This document shows, one piece after another, positions 55,169 through 64,000 of a DNA stretch of 64,000 bases (the first letter of the stretch is position 1; each line of letters begins with the position of its first letter). A program made the translations under genes and the position numbers. The DNA is from Phyto melanocephala (lineage: Eukaryota > Arthropoda > Insecta > Diptera > Rhinophoridae): the NCBI GenBank assembly GCA_941918925.1, contig OW799233.1:76821797-76885796 (forward strand). The letters run 5' to 3'. The notes beneath the pieces were generated by a model, which did no database searches, was not told the origin of the DNA, and saw nothing but the letters and a program-made list of their open reading frames with translations.

Positions 55169-56576
55169 CAGAGACCTGCGCCAGCCGGCTGACAGCCGAT
55201 TTTGAGCCGCCGCCGATGACTTTCAATGGCAGCCGCCGCCGAAGAAATATCCGGCTCGTAACGGCTAAAAATAAGCCGCCGTGCATTATTTTTTGTTATT
55301 TTTTTCTTTAAGCCATTCGTACATACAGGTGTCCCAATTTTGGGAATTTATCCCTTAATTTGGATTTTTTTTTAAATTTGGTGGATTTTCTAAGTATATT
55401 TTAGGAATAAAATTGCTTGGGATTAGTTTAACTGTGTCGATCAGACCAACAAAACTTTTATAAATACAAATTAATAAGATGCCATATTAAAAATTAATTA
55501 TTTAGTATTTTATTGAATTAGAGGAGTTTACATCGTATTCGCTTGCAAACTTTCTATAATTACAAAGCTTATAACACTTCAGAAGATGATTTAAAAACGT
55601 GTTTTTTTATTTAATCTCTTTTATAAAATCTACCAAAATCTTTTTCCACTTATACTATGATGTTTTTTATAATTTTTTTTGTGATTATTTTTTACTTATA
55701 ATCGGTTACTTTTCATTACTTGCTCGCTCGTATTTAGAAAAATATAAAAAAATTTAATACAAATATAAATATTTGTAGTGCAAAATATTTGTCCAAAAAA
55801 TTCTCTATTTTTATAAAAAATTTAACTTTTTTTAATTTATTTTTTAGTAGATTTTCCACCTTTTATTTCATTCAAAAGTCACTTGATAAGTTTAAAGAAA
55901 ATACAATAAACATTTTCAAAAACAGAAAATGTGATGTTTTTTTGTACTACTTTTTCTTCACGTCCACAAAAAAAAACCGTGACTTATAAATCATCGTGTA
56001 AATGTAATTTACCGAGTGATGACTGCAGCACAAAATGGTTTGTTAGATTTTTGGCTATAAGTAAAATTCGAAGCATTCAAAATTTTAATGAGTTTTCATT
56101 TTTTTCGGGATATCTTATCTCTAATTTCGAAAAACCGGAAGGTTACTTTGTAATTCGAAACGAAAGAAAACATTTCCTAATTTGTATATACAAATAAATT
56201 CTAAAAGCTGATCATTGTTGGCTGCTCATAATAACAACTATTGTTGTTATTATTCTAATTTAAAACAATTCCGAATGTTCTGATTTCACTTGGAATACAA
56301 CATGAGGAAAATAGAGATTATTTGTGACTATAAAACACAAATGTTGCAGAATTGTATTTATCTGATATTGTACCATGACTTAAGTAAAAATAAAATAATG
56401 TGGCTGTTTTTCTTTACGATTCAAAAAGAAATAATAGAACCTTCATCAATCTTCGGTGCATTTATGTTGCATTCATACGTGCACTTCCAGCCGGCTCACA
56501 GCCGAAATTAAGCCGCCGCCGTAAATTTCTTCGCTAGCCGCCGCCGCTTACAAAAAATGCTCGGCGCAGGTCTCTG
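55169..56576. mobile_element. hAT-type non-autonomous element with GC-rich subterminal motifs
   Basis: Perfect 14-bp inverted ends CAGAGACCTGCGCC at 55169-55182 and 56563-56576, with the exact 8-bp duplication CAGCGCAC at 55161-55168 and 56577-56584. Both arms contain several AGCCGCCGCC and AGCCGGCT motifs in an otherwise very AT-rich element of 1408 bp. A short frame at 55931-56197 is unrecognised. No transposase seen. Confidence 0.9.
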
Positions 56577-56830
56577 CAGCGCACTTAACAAAAAATGTCT
56601 AACTATTGAAAAAAGACAATTAATTATTAAAAAAAAATAACAAACAACTGCACATACAACAAAGCAAACCTTAAAGCAAATTTAACAAATGAATCAATAA
56701 CTACAGAAATACCAAAAGAAACAATAGAGAAGCAGTAGAAAAACGTAAAAAAAGAATAAGTCAATTAAAAAAGCAACAAAATGAAGCAACACCTATGTAC
56801 ATAATCAAAACAACAGAATTTAAATATAAT

Positions 56831-57604
56831 TAGGGTTGCCATCCGTCCTCTTTTTTAGGGCATCCGGGGCAGTCCTACATTTTTTTTAGCAAATGTCCGG
56901 GGTTGTCCGGGTTTTGCACCTTCTCTGAAGTTTTTTTCTTACATTCAAACTTTAAATCACAGGTCACAAAATGTATAAAAAAAAGATTTAGGTGCTCGTA
57001 AGATTAATACAAATTTAAAAAAAAAAGTACAATTTTAAAATTTCTCTTTGTACAAAATTAGTTTTATTATCCTTATTTGTCGCTATTTATCGAAGTGGCC
57101 TATTTTAACTTGTCTTTTATTTTAAAAAAGTTCGGCAAAGAGGTCTGCTTGTCAGCTGTGTGTTTTTCATAAAGTTTGTTTTCCAGATATAGAAGAAAGT
57201 CTTGAACAAAAAATATAGTAAGGGTATATAATTTTGGTATGGATTGCCTAGAGTTTTACAAATATTTGATAAGATGTGATGGTAAATAATATATTCGCTC
57301 AAATTGGAAGTGTTGAAAAATATATGTAAGATTTTTAAAAGTGTACATTCCCTATAATGAATGCAATGGATTTTTGTTGCTTTTTTTGTTTTTCTATTCA
57401 ACCATTAAATCAGAATGATATGTTCATTTTGTATTTTTGTATATAAAGTTTTTTCGGAAAAACAAATTTTGTTTTTGTATTTTAAATAGCGTCGTAAATT
57501 TTATCAAATTTAATTTTTTTTAAATGTGTCCTCATTTTTTGGGCAAATGTCCTACATTTTTTATGCTGGCGTCCTCTTTCTTTAAAATAGAAATGGCAAC
57601 CCTA
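56831..57604. mobile_element. hAT-like MITE, copy 1
   Basis: Inverted ends TAGGGTTGCCAT at 56831-56842 and 57593-57604, with an 8-bp flank AATATAAT versus AGTATAAT (7 of 8). Next to each end are GTCCTCTTT and TCCTACATTTTT motifs. Non-coding. Inserted in LINE F. Confidence 0.8.
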
Positions 57605-58402
57605 AGTATAATCAACAACAATAATACATACAACAACAAACACATTTATAGAACGATTAAACTCTTCGACTCAATTAACAAAAGAAACTTTAGAAAAATA
57701 CTCACTCAACAGCAAACAAACTATACAAAAACAAAAACAACAATACAAACAAATCAGCTCTCAAAACCATTGCAGATAATGATGATATAAGCCCAATACA
57801 CAATATGGATACCATCTAAAATATCACTTTGGTATACATTGTATATCACTGGTGATATACTCACACCTTATTTTAATACTCACCAGGATACATTCCTGTG
57901 TCACTGGTGAGTTGAAACTAAAATTAAATCTTATGGTCCTTAGTATTCTACAATGGAATACTAACGGATACCACAATAATTTACATGAACTACAACTTCT
58001 TATAAATGCTAAAGTCACCAGATGTGACATCTATCCAATAAACACACCTAAAATTAAAATCTATACAATTAAGTAATTATAATGCAGTTTTATGGAACTG
58101 TGACACAAATCGTGCTAAAGGCGGTACCGCACTACTAATAAAACAATCCATTCCGCATACATTTTACACACCAAATGTTAACTTTTATGATGTTGGCGTA
58201 AAAATTAAATCTGTAATAAATATGAACATTCTATCGCTTTATGCTCCACCAACTAGACCTTTATCAAATCAAGATTTACTATATTCTTTAAATAATCACA
58301 TTGTTGATGCAACCTTAATACTAGGCTATTTAAATGCCCACAATCCAATATGAGGTTCACAAACCTTCGACAAACGTGGTAAACTGATAGAGCAATTCTA
58401 TA
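57605..58402 (+). pseudogene. LINE F ORF2, endonuclease region
   Basis: The start of an AP endonuclease is visible near 57935 (LSILQWNTNGYHNNLHELQL), then in another frame NAVLWNCDTNRAKGGTALLI, MNILSLYAPPTRPL and LGYLNAHNPI followed by GSQTFDKRGKLIEQF. In I-clade LINEs the last motif is GDFNAHNxxWGS, so the catalytic Asp is replaced by Tyr here. The chain is then cut at 58402 by another hAT-like MITE, and RT is not seen beyond. A palindrome GTATATCAC-TG-GTGATATAC lies near 57841. Confidence 0.7.
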
Positions 58403-58965
58403 TAGGGTTGCCATTTCCATTTAAAAAAAAAGAGGACGCCAGCATAAAAAATGTAGGACATTTGCCCAAAAAAGAGGACACATTTAAAAATTATATTTGA
58501 TAAAATTTACGACGCCTTTTAAAATACAAAAACAAAATTTGTTTTTACGAAAAAACTTTATTTACAAAAATACAAACTGAACATATCATTCTGATTTAAT
58601 GGTTGAAAATAAAAACAAAAAAAACAACAAAAATTCATTGCATTCATTATCGGGAATGTACACTTTTAAAAATTTTACATATATTTTTCAACACTTCCAA
58701 TATATTACCATCGCATCTCTTCAAATATTTGTAAAATTCTAGGCAATCTATATCAAAATTATATACCCTTACTATATTTTTTGTTCAAGACTTTCTTCTA
58801 TATCTGGAAAACAAACTTTATGAAAAATACACAGCTGACAAGCAGACGCCTTTGCCGAACTTTTTTAAAATAAAAGATAAGTTAAAATAGGCCAATTCGA
58901 TAAATAGCGACAATTAAGGATAATAAAACTAATTTTGTACACAGAGAAATTTTAAAATTGTACTT
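58403..58965. mobile_element. hAT-like MITE, copy 2, inverted and truncated
   Basis: Starts TAGGGTTGCCAT and is the reverse complement of 57040-57604 in copy 1 for over 500 bp (for example GAGGACGCCAGCATAAAAAA). The second terminus is missing, with the match fading near 58965. Confidence 0.8.
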
Positions 58966-59729
58966 TTTCAAAACTAATTGTACACAGAAAAAAATATCCC
59001 TTAAATTTGTTTAATTAATTGACTTTTTGATTTGTTTTAAAATTCTAATTATATTTTTCATTAACTGAATTAATTTTTTTAATTGATATTAAATATTTTC
59101 AAAAAACAAAGAGACTTCTGTCAGTTGAATAAAATAAATAAAAAATGTTATTTTAAATGAAATTTTTTGAAAATTGAATTTCTTAGAATTAATTTAATAT
59201 AATTATTATCCAATGAGCAGAATAATAAAAAATAGTAGACAATATGCAAGAAAAACTTCTGGTAAGTGGATATATATAAAAATATGTTAGTTTTAAATAT
59301 AATAAATGGTTTCAGTTTCATTGTAGATGTGCTCAAATTCAATAATTTTTGTATCCCCTTATATTCCTCAGAATTCTCATTTAGTAGGTAAGTTTGTTGA
59401 ATTTCTTCACTCTGTCTGATCAAGCCTTTTTACCGGTTAATATTCCTTTATATCATGATGCTACCAGTTATTTTTGGATCTCCGGCTTTCGATATGGTAT
59501 AGTATATCTACTTATGGAACCCTACTTCTTTTGCTAAATTATTTTCATATAAATAACGAAATGTAATTAAAAACATAGATTCATATGTACCATATATGAA
59601 TATTAAGAATATATAAATATCAAAAAAATATTTATTTTTTTTTAATTGTTTTTCTAAACAGGTTAAATAATTTTTGTTATTGAAATAAATACCAAATTTC
59701 AATTATAGACATGATTAAATTAATTAAAA
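58966..59729. other. AT-rich stretch, nothing recognised
   Basis: Very AT-rich, no coding frame that resembles a known protein. The border with the truncated BEL/Pao element is at its right edge. Confidence 0.4.
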
Positions 59730-61643
59730 TCATTTTGGTACTTCCATCGTACATCCACTACAAATCACCCAACCAAATGCTGTGTTTTGGGCAAGTAAGT
59801 TTCCACCTTTCCACATTCTACCCTCTCTAATAAGTGAAAAAAAGTAATCAAATCCAATTAAAATATCAATATCTTTTGGAGTATTAAATTTATTGTCTGC
59901 TATGGGAAGGTCTTCTAACTCATCCCAGCAGTTAATTGATAATTTTGAACTAGGTAACTTCGTTGTTAAATTTGAAAATATATGAGCAAATATAAAAAAT
60001 ATTTTATCATCGTGTAGTGATTTGGCCTCTAGTTGAACAGTACCTCTCGTGGCTCCAGCCTGGTTGTTTCCTAATCCACTTATATAGATCTTGGCTGGTT
60101 TTCGGGTAAGCATTAGTCTTTGGACGCACCGTTCTGAAATGAGAGTGTTTTGACAACCAGAGTCTAAAAGAATGGTACAGGTTTGGTAATATCCCATATT
60201 ATCCTTAACTAAGACTCTGGCTGTTGGCAACAGCATATTAAATAATTTTACCTCAGCTGAATTAGCTAACTTCATCGGATCACCGAATTCACCAGACACC
60301 ACGAATGTCTCATCAGTAGCTTTTGGCCCCTTACTAGGCTCCTCTGTTGGTTTTGGGTCTGCGGTTTTAGATTTATAGGACGGCTTACGGTCTTGATGGA
60401 TCAATGAGTGATGATGTCCGCTACAGGTTTCACACGTGTATTTCGATGGGCAATTTTGAACAATATGGTTAGGTTTTAAACAGTTGTAGCATAATTTGTG
60501 TTCTTTGATGCTTTGTATGCGTTCTACCTTGTCCTGTCTATTAAACTTAGGACAATACGAAAGGTGATGGTTCTGGGAGCAAATAGCACATCCCTTTTTC
60601 ATGGTACCAGCATACGCGCGAACTGATTTCCCTTTGCAAGAGGGCTTTTCATCAGCAGGGGATGGTAAACGTTCCAAAGCATCACATCTTTTATTAATAA
60701 ATGAAATAAAACTATCCAGCGAGGGGAATGACACTTTACCACAATCATCTGCCCAAGCGTGTAGGGTGTCTCTGTCAATTTTCTTGCTTAATATATGGAT
60801 CAGCCACGGATCACGTTTTTCGGCATCTGAACCTTGAGCTCGTAGGCCTCTTACCACATCTGCCACATTGGACACATTCCGAAGGCTTTGGTTGTTATCA
60901 GCTTTAGGGATATTTAAAAAGGTTTCAATAAATGCGTCCACGACCAGTGAAGGCTTATCGTATCTCTCTTGTAATTTTTTTAGCGCTTCTTCATAGTTTT
61001 GATCACTGACTTGAAGATGACGAATTAGGTTGGCTGGGTCATCTTTTAATAAACCTTTTAAGTACTGAAACTTTTGTGCTGACGAAAGCGTGTTGTTGTT
61101 GTGGATGGAGCTTGTAAAGAGATCAAAAAAAGACCGAAATTCATTATACTTCCCATCGAGCACTGGAACATTAAGCTTAGGTAAGCGCACATCAGCAGGT
61201 TGATGAGTAGAGTTCGCCGTTTGGGAGAATGTGGCATGTGCCATTTGTTGTTGCGACTGTAGTTGCATGGCTGTAAATTTCTCAAAAAATGACGTTTGAC
61301 TCTCCATAAGCTTTTGCATAGCGTCATGATGCATTGTTGTAGAATTGAGGGGTTCACCAGCGGAAGAAGGCAGCCTGGCATCTATTAGTTCACAATATCT
61401 AGGCTTCATTCTAAAATATCTATTTTCAAATTCCTCTACTTCCAATTCACGTTCGGGGCTATTGTCCCCTAAGGACGCCATTTCAATATCCAATGTTTGG
61501 AAGTTGTCGTATATTTTCTCTAAACTTTCTAACCTGGCACGAAGTTCAAACAGCGAGGTTTCGGGAGTCACATTATTGAGGAACTATTCCAGCCTGGTGG
61601 CTGTACCCTTTATGTTCGCTCTTTTATTTTTTAAAACATCCAT
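59730..61643 (-). pseudogene. BEL/Pao gag-protease, truncated before RT
   Basis: The frame is open from 61571 to 59730. The likely true start is ATG 61643 (MDVLKNKRANIKG), 24 codons upstream, with one in-frame TAG at 61586-61584. Domains: coiled-coil N-terminus, DUF1759-type capsid (about residues 130-290), zinc knuckles (CAICSQNHHLSYC; CYNCLKPNHIVQNC; CETCSGHHHSLIH) and a DUF1758-type aspartic protease with LLDSGCQNTLIS and GFDYF. The chain stops at 59730 just after WVICSG, where RT would begin, so RT, RNase H and integrase are deleted. Normal role: capsid and protease of a Pao/BEL element. Confidence 0.88.
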
Positions 61644-61809
61644 TTTGAAATAAAGACTTATTATTATTTACTGGATATGCAACTAGGCAAAATTTCGTAT
61701 AGAATTCTTCTTTTTTCTCACCGAAATTACCAAATTTGTAACACCAAATCTTTTCAACAAACAATTATTTTAATTTCTTTTTATTGCAGTAATGCACTAT
61801 TTCACAAAT

Positions 61810-61825
61810 CACGTCGGGGTCACCA
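61810..61825 (-). other. BEL/Pao primer-binding site
   Basis: On minus TGGTGACCCCGACGTG lies between the LTR and gag. It has the position and TGG start of a PBS. The tRNA was not identified. Confidence 0.6.
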
Positions 61826-61828
61826 AAA

Positions 61829-62200
61829 TGTTTTTGAGGAAAAAGTCTGGTGTGTTTTGTTTGGTACCCTACAAGAACAGTGACGGTCATTTTACCGGTT
61901 ATATGACTGGTATTAGTGACTGATATATCGGTTAAAGTTTCTATTAGTTTCTTAAGGGCAATGTGAAAAAAATGACTGAAACTCTTGTGTACATGTGATT
62001 TTGCGTCTTTCTCTTACTTATTAGTTCTGTCGACTGCAAAACATATATCTGGACTACTTACACTACAGCTGTTTCAAATCAAAAATAATATAAATAGTAG
62101 TCACACTTAACGTATATATCGGTCAAAGCTAACTAGTCACACTTAACAAATATATCGGTCAAAGCTAACCAGGTATATATTTTACTCGTACAATAAAACA
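61829..62200 (-). repeat. BEL/Pao 5' LTR (edges approximate)
   Basis: On minus it would begin TGTTTTATTGTACGAG (near 62200) and end CCTCAAAAACA (61829), about 370 bp. A TATTTATATT near 62090 may be the TATA element. It carries a 36-bp direct repeat (62100-62171). The 3' LTR is not in the window. Confidence 0.5.
62100..62171. repeat. Two 36-bp direct repeats in the BEL/Pao LTR
   Basis: GTCACACTTAAC-NN-ATATATCGGTCAAAGCTAAC at 62100-62135 and 62136-62171, with a diverged third copy (TGATATATCGGTTAAAG) near 61921. They lie just upstream of the TATA-like box in the direction of transcription, a usual place for enhancer or insulator motifs. Confidence 0.8.
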
Positions 62201-62231
62201 AAATTTATTATCTTTTATATTATTTATTGTT

Positions 62232-62450
62232 ATGTTTTTTATTACATTCACTTTTCTTTTATCACTATTTATAACGTTTCACTACTTCCTGGATGGGCTT
62301 ATTTTAATCCTTTTCCATGGTGTCAGCGTCATTGGTATTATGGCTGGAATTGTTAAAAATAAAAATTATGAGAATATGCAAAGGCATATACATATTTATA
62401 TTTGGCTGCTACCTTTCGTACTTACCTTTTATTTCTTAAGTATTTTATAA
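62232..62450 (+). CDS. Small hydrophobic ORF, unknown
   Basis: ATG 62232 opens 72 codons with two or three hydrophobic segments (FFITFTFLLSLFITF; LILILFHGVSVIGIMAGIV; IWLLPFVLTFYFLSIL) separated by a short polar loop (KNKNYENMQRH). The layout resembles small insect membrane proteins, but AT-rich DNA produces F/L/I-rich frames by chance, and I recognise no family. No splice sites or regulatory context support it strongly. Confidence 0.25.
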   Translation: MFFITFTFLLSLFITFHYFLDGLILILFHGVSVIGIMAGIVKNKNYENMQRHIHIYIWLLPFVLTFYFLSIL

Positions 62451-62969
62451 AAAACCTCGTCGAAAGAACGGCAAATTTTTTAATAAAAATTACTTTTTGT
62501 TACACTGAATAAAAAAATTTTCACAATAATTTTCCAATTTTAAACGTCAAAAAATCAACATACATTATTTGTCTCACTCTTGCATACGCATTATTTTTTC
62601 TGTCGCATGAATTATATATTGAATTGCTACCATAGTGTTAGTACAAACATTTTGTATGTGTTAGTTTCAGTCATTCATTTCTTGTAGGGTAGTTATTAGC
62701 AAACTGAGTTTATTTTGTATTTTCTAAAATGGTCAAGCCACTTGTGTGTACAAAAGAATATCAATTTTTTAACTCAAATGCCAATACATACATACATAGT
62801 TAAAGAGAAAATAAGATAATAATTTACACTCAAGCAACAACAACTAAATGAGCCAAAACAAAACAATGTGTTAAAATGAATCGAATGATTTAACTGTTAA
62901 TTCCAAATAAGCAAACAATAACATGTTGAAGTTAGAAACACAAAGATTAGGGTGGCATTTGAATATTTA
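62451..62969. other. AT-rich stretch, nothing recognised
   Basis: No gene or terminus found before the LINE E tail. Confidence 0.4.
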
Positions 62970-64000
62970 TTTTTTTTATTTATTTATTAATTTAAGTCTA
63001 TGGATTCTAGATCCTTACAGACTAAAAAGCAGTACATACAAAATGTTTAATATTAGTTATTTAAAAACAAAATAATTTTACATTTTACAATATTAACATT
63101 TAAAGAAAAATCAATATGTTGATAAAGTTTATTGAACTCAGTACAAATCCTCAAAAACGGATCGAAGTTGGCATAATTCGTTCTGAAAACTTTGACTGAT
63201 AGCGGACAAAAACGACGTGTAGAACGACATGGTACATTAAAAAAGATATTCGCTAATAGGAAATCAGAGCATATACATCCTTTAATTAAATTTAGAACAA
63301 ACGTAACGTTTAACATTGTTCTACGACTTTTTAAAGTTGGCAGCTTCACTAGTGCAAGTCTACTAGTATAAGGCGGCAGGCTTAACGAATTCCACTGTAA
63401 GCCACGAAGACAAAATAGCAGGAACTGTTTTTGCACAGATTCAATGCTATTAATATAAACATTGTAAGTTGGATCCCAAATTATTGAACCATACTCAAGA
63501 ATAGGCCTGACAAGAGAAATATACAATTGTATTGTTACATATGGATCTGTAAACTCTTTCGCCCAACGTTTTATGAATCCAAGGACAGCACGTGCTTTAT
63601 TAACAGTTAAAGAAATATGCTGAATAAAATTTAGTTTAGCATCTAATAGGATTCCAAGATCGGAGACGGATTCCAGTCTTTTTAACGTAAAACCATTTAA
63701 AACATAATTAACTTTAATATAACATCTACGAAAGAAACACATATATTTGCATTTTTCAGGGTTCAGCTCCATTAAGTTAAATTTACACCATACATTAAAA
63801 GCATCTATATCCATTTGTAAGAGGGTATGATCGGCGTAATTATTATAACTTAGGAATATTTTTACGTCGTCAGCATACATAATAACGTTTGAGAATTTAA
63901 TAGCATTTGGTAAATCATTAATGAACAAGGAAAACAGCAATGGACCAAGATGACTTCCCTGAGGAACACCAGAAACAACGGCTATTGGTTTAGAGATAAT
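62970..64000 (-). mobile_element. LINE E, 3' portion, running off the window
   Basis: On plus it starts with a T/A-rich tail (TTTTTTATTTATTTATTAA, the 3' end) and a short 3' UTR, then the RT frame on minus continuing beyond 64000. A truncated relative lies at 53320-53914. Confidence 0.88.
63053..64000 (-). CDS. LINE E reverse transcriptase (partial)
   Basis: Open on minus from the window edge to the stop at 63053. It shows SGVPQGSHLGPLLFSLFIND, the catalytic MYADDVKIFL, the thumb block LNPEKCKYMCFF, SDLGILLDAKLNFIQHI and the C-terminal LVRPILEYGSIIWDP motif typical of LINE RTs without RNase H. The motif-A part and the endonuclease lie outside the window. No lesion was seen in 316 codons, so this copy may be recent. 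The clade is unsure (CR1/jockey side). Confidence 0.9.
   Translation of the reverse strand: MISKPIAVVSGVPQGSHLGPLLFSLFINDLPNAIKFSNVIMYADDVKIFLSYNNYADHTLLQMDIDAFNVWCKFNLMELNPEKCKYMCFFRRCYIKVNYVLNGFTLKRLESVSDLGILLDAKLNFIQHISLTVNKARAVLGFIKRWAKEFTDPYVTIQLYISLVRPILEYGSIIWDPTYNVYINSIESVQKQFLLFCLRGLQWNSLSLPPYTSRLALVKLPTLKSRRTMLNVTFVLNLIKGCICSDFLLANIFFNVPCRSTRRFCPLSVKVFRTNYANFDPFLRICTEFNKLYQHIDFSLNVNIVKCKIILFLNN

Noticed and set aside
1..64000. CRISPR arrays, bacterial operons, prophage or rRNA/tRNA genes
   Set aside because: Introns, LINEs and LTR elements show eukaryotic DNA; no spacer-repeat arrays with CRISPR spacing and no tRNA-like cloverleaf or rRNA sequence were seen by eye.

Overview
The window is AT-rich eukaryotic DNA, most likely from a brachyceran (probably calyptrate) fly. 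It is almost entirely transposable elements piled on and inside one another. The insect assignment rests on the element types (Copia, gypsy-type errantivirus with env, BEL/Pao, Mag-like gypsy, LOA/R1-like LINEs with CCTAA tails, Harbinger, hAT, Tc1) and on a family ending in a sequence like TTCACACAGTG that I recall as common in fly genomes. No rRNA, tRNA, CRISPR or operon-like cluster was seen. Only two stretches look like ordinary host genes, both on the minus strand and both as isolated exons: a 293-bp exon resembling the N-terminal domain of M13 (neprilysin-like) peptidases at 24984-25276, and two exons of a MADF-domain gene at 48037-48218 and 43368-43560 whose intron carries a Mag-like retrotransposon.

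Layout. 0.9-5.8 kb: a complete Copia element with near-identical LTRs. 6.1-6.8 kb: a putative solo LTR with four repeated palindromes. 7.27-22.10 kb: a five-level nest. An unclassified DNA transposon (28-bp inverted ends) has a MITE-like element (TAA duplication) in its transposase. That MITE holds an errantivirus lacking its 3' LTR. The errantivirus holds a PIF/Harbinger element, a 5'-truncated LINE and a 2.2-kb LTR-like insertion. 22.3-24.8 kb: a LINE with RT and RNase H. 25.4-33.6 kb: a Tc1-like element split by LINE C and a hAT element. 35.8-43.3 kb: an element with perfect 27-bp inverted ends that contains a 5'-complete LOA/R1-like LINE (36934-41800). 43.6-48.0 kb: the Mag-like element. 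50-54.4 kb: BEL gag and gypsy 3' remnants, a 118-bp tandem array and a solo LTR. 54.5-58.4 kb: an I-like LINE cut by three hAT-type elements. 59.7-62.2 kb: the 5' half of a BEL/Pao element, minus strand. 63-64 kb: another LINE, minus strand, running off the window.

Almost every coding region is broken by stops, frameshifts or lost catalytic residues, so little here is likely to be autonomous. The most informative new observation is an HDV/R2-like self-cleaving ribozyme fold at the exact 5' end of the LOA/R1-like LINE, with its terminus fixed by a 13-bp target duplication. I did not find a novel multi-gene system. The interest lies in the nesting record, the ribozyme, a start codon split by an intron in the Harbinger accessory gene, and several element termini that can be placed to the base.
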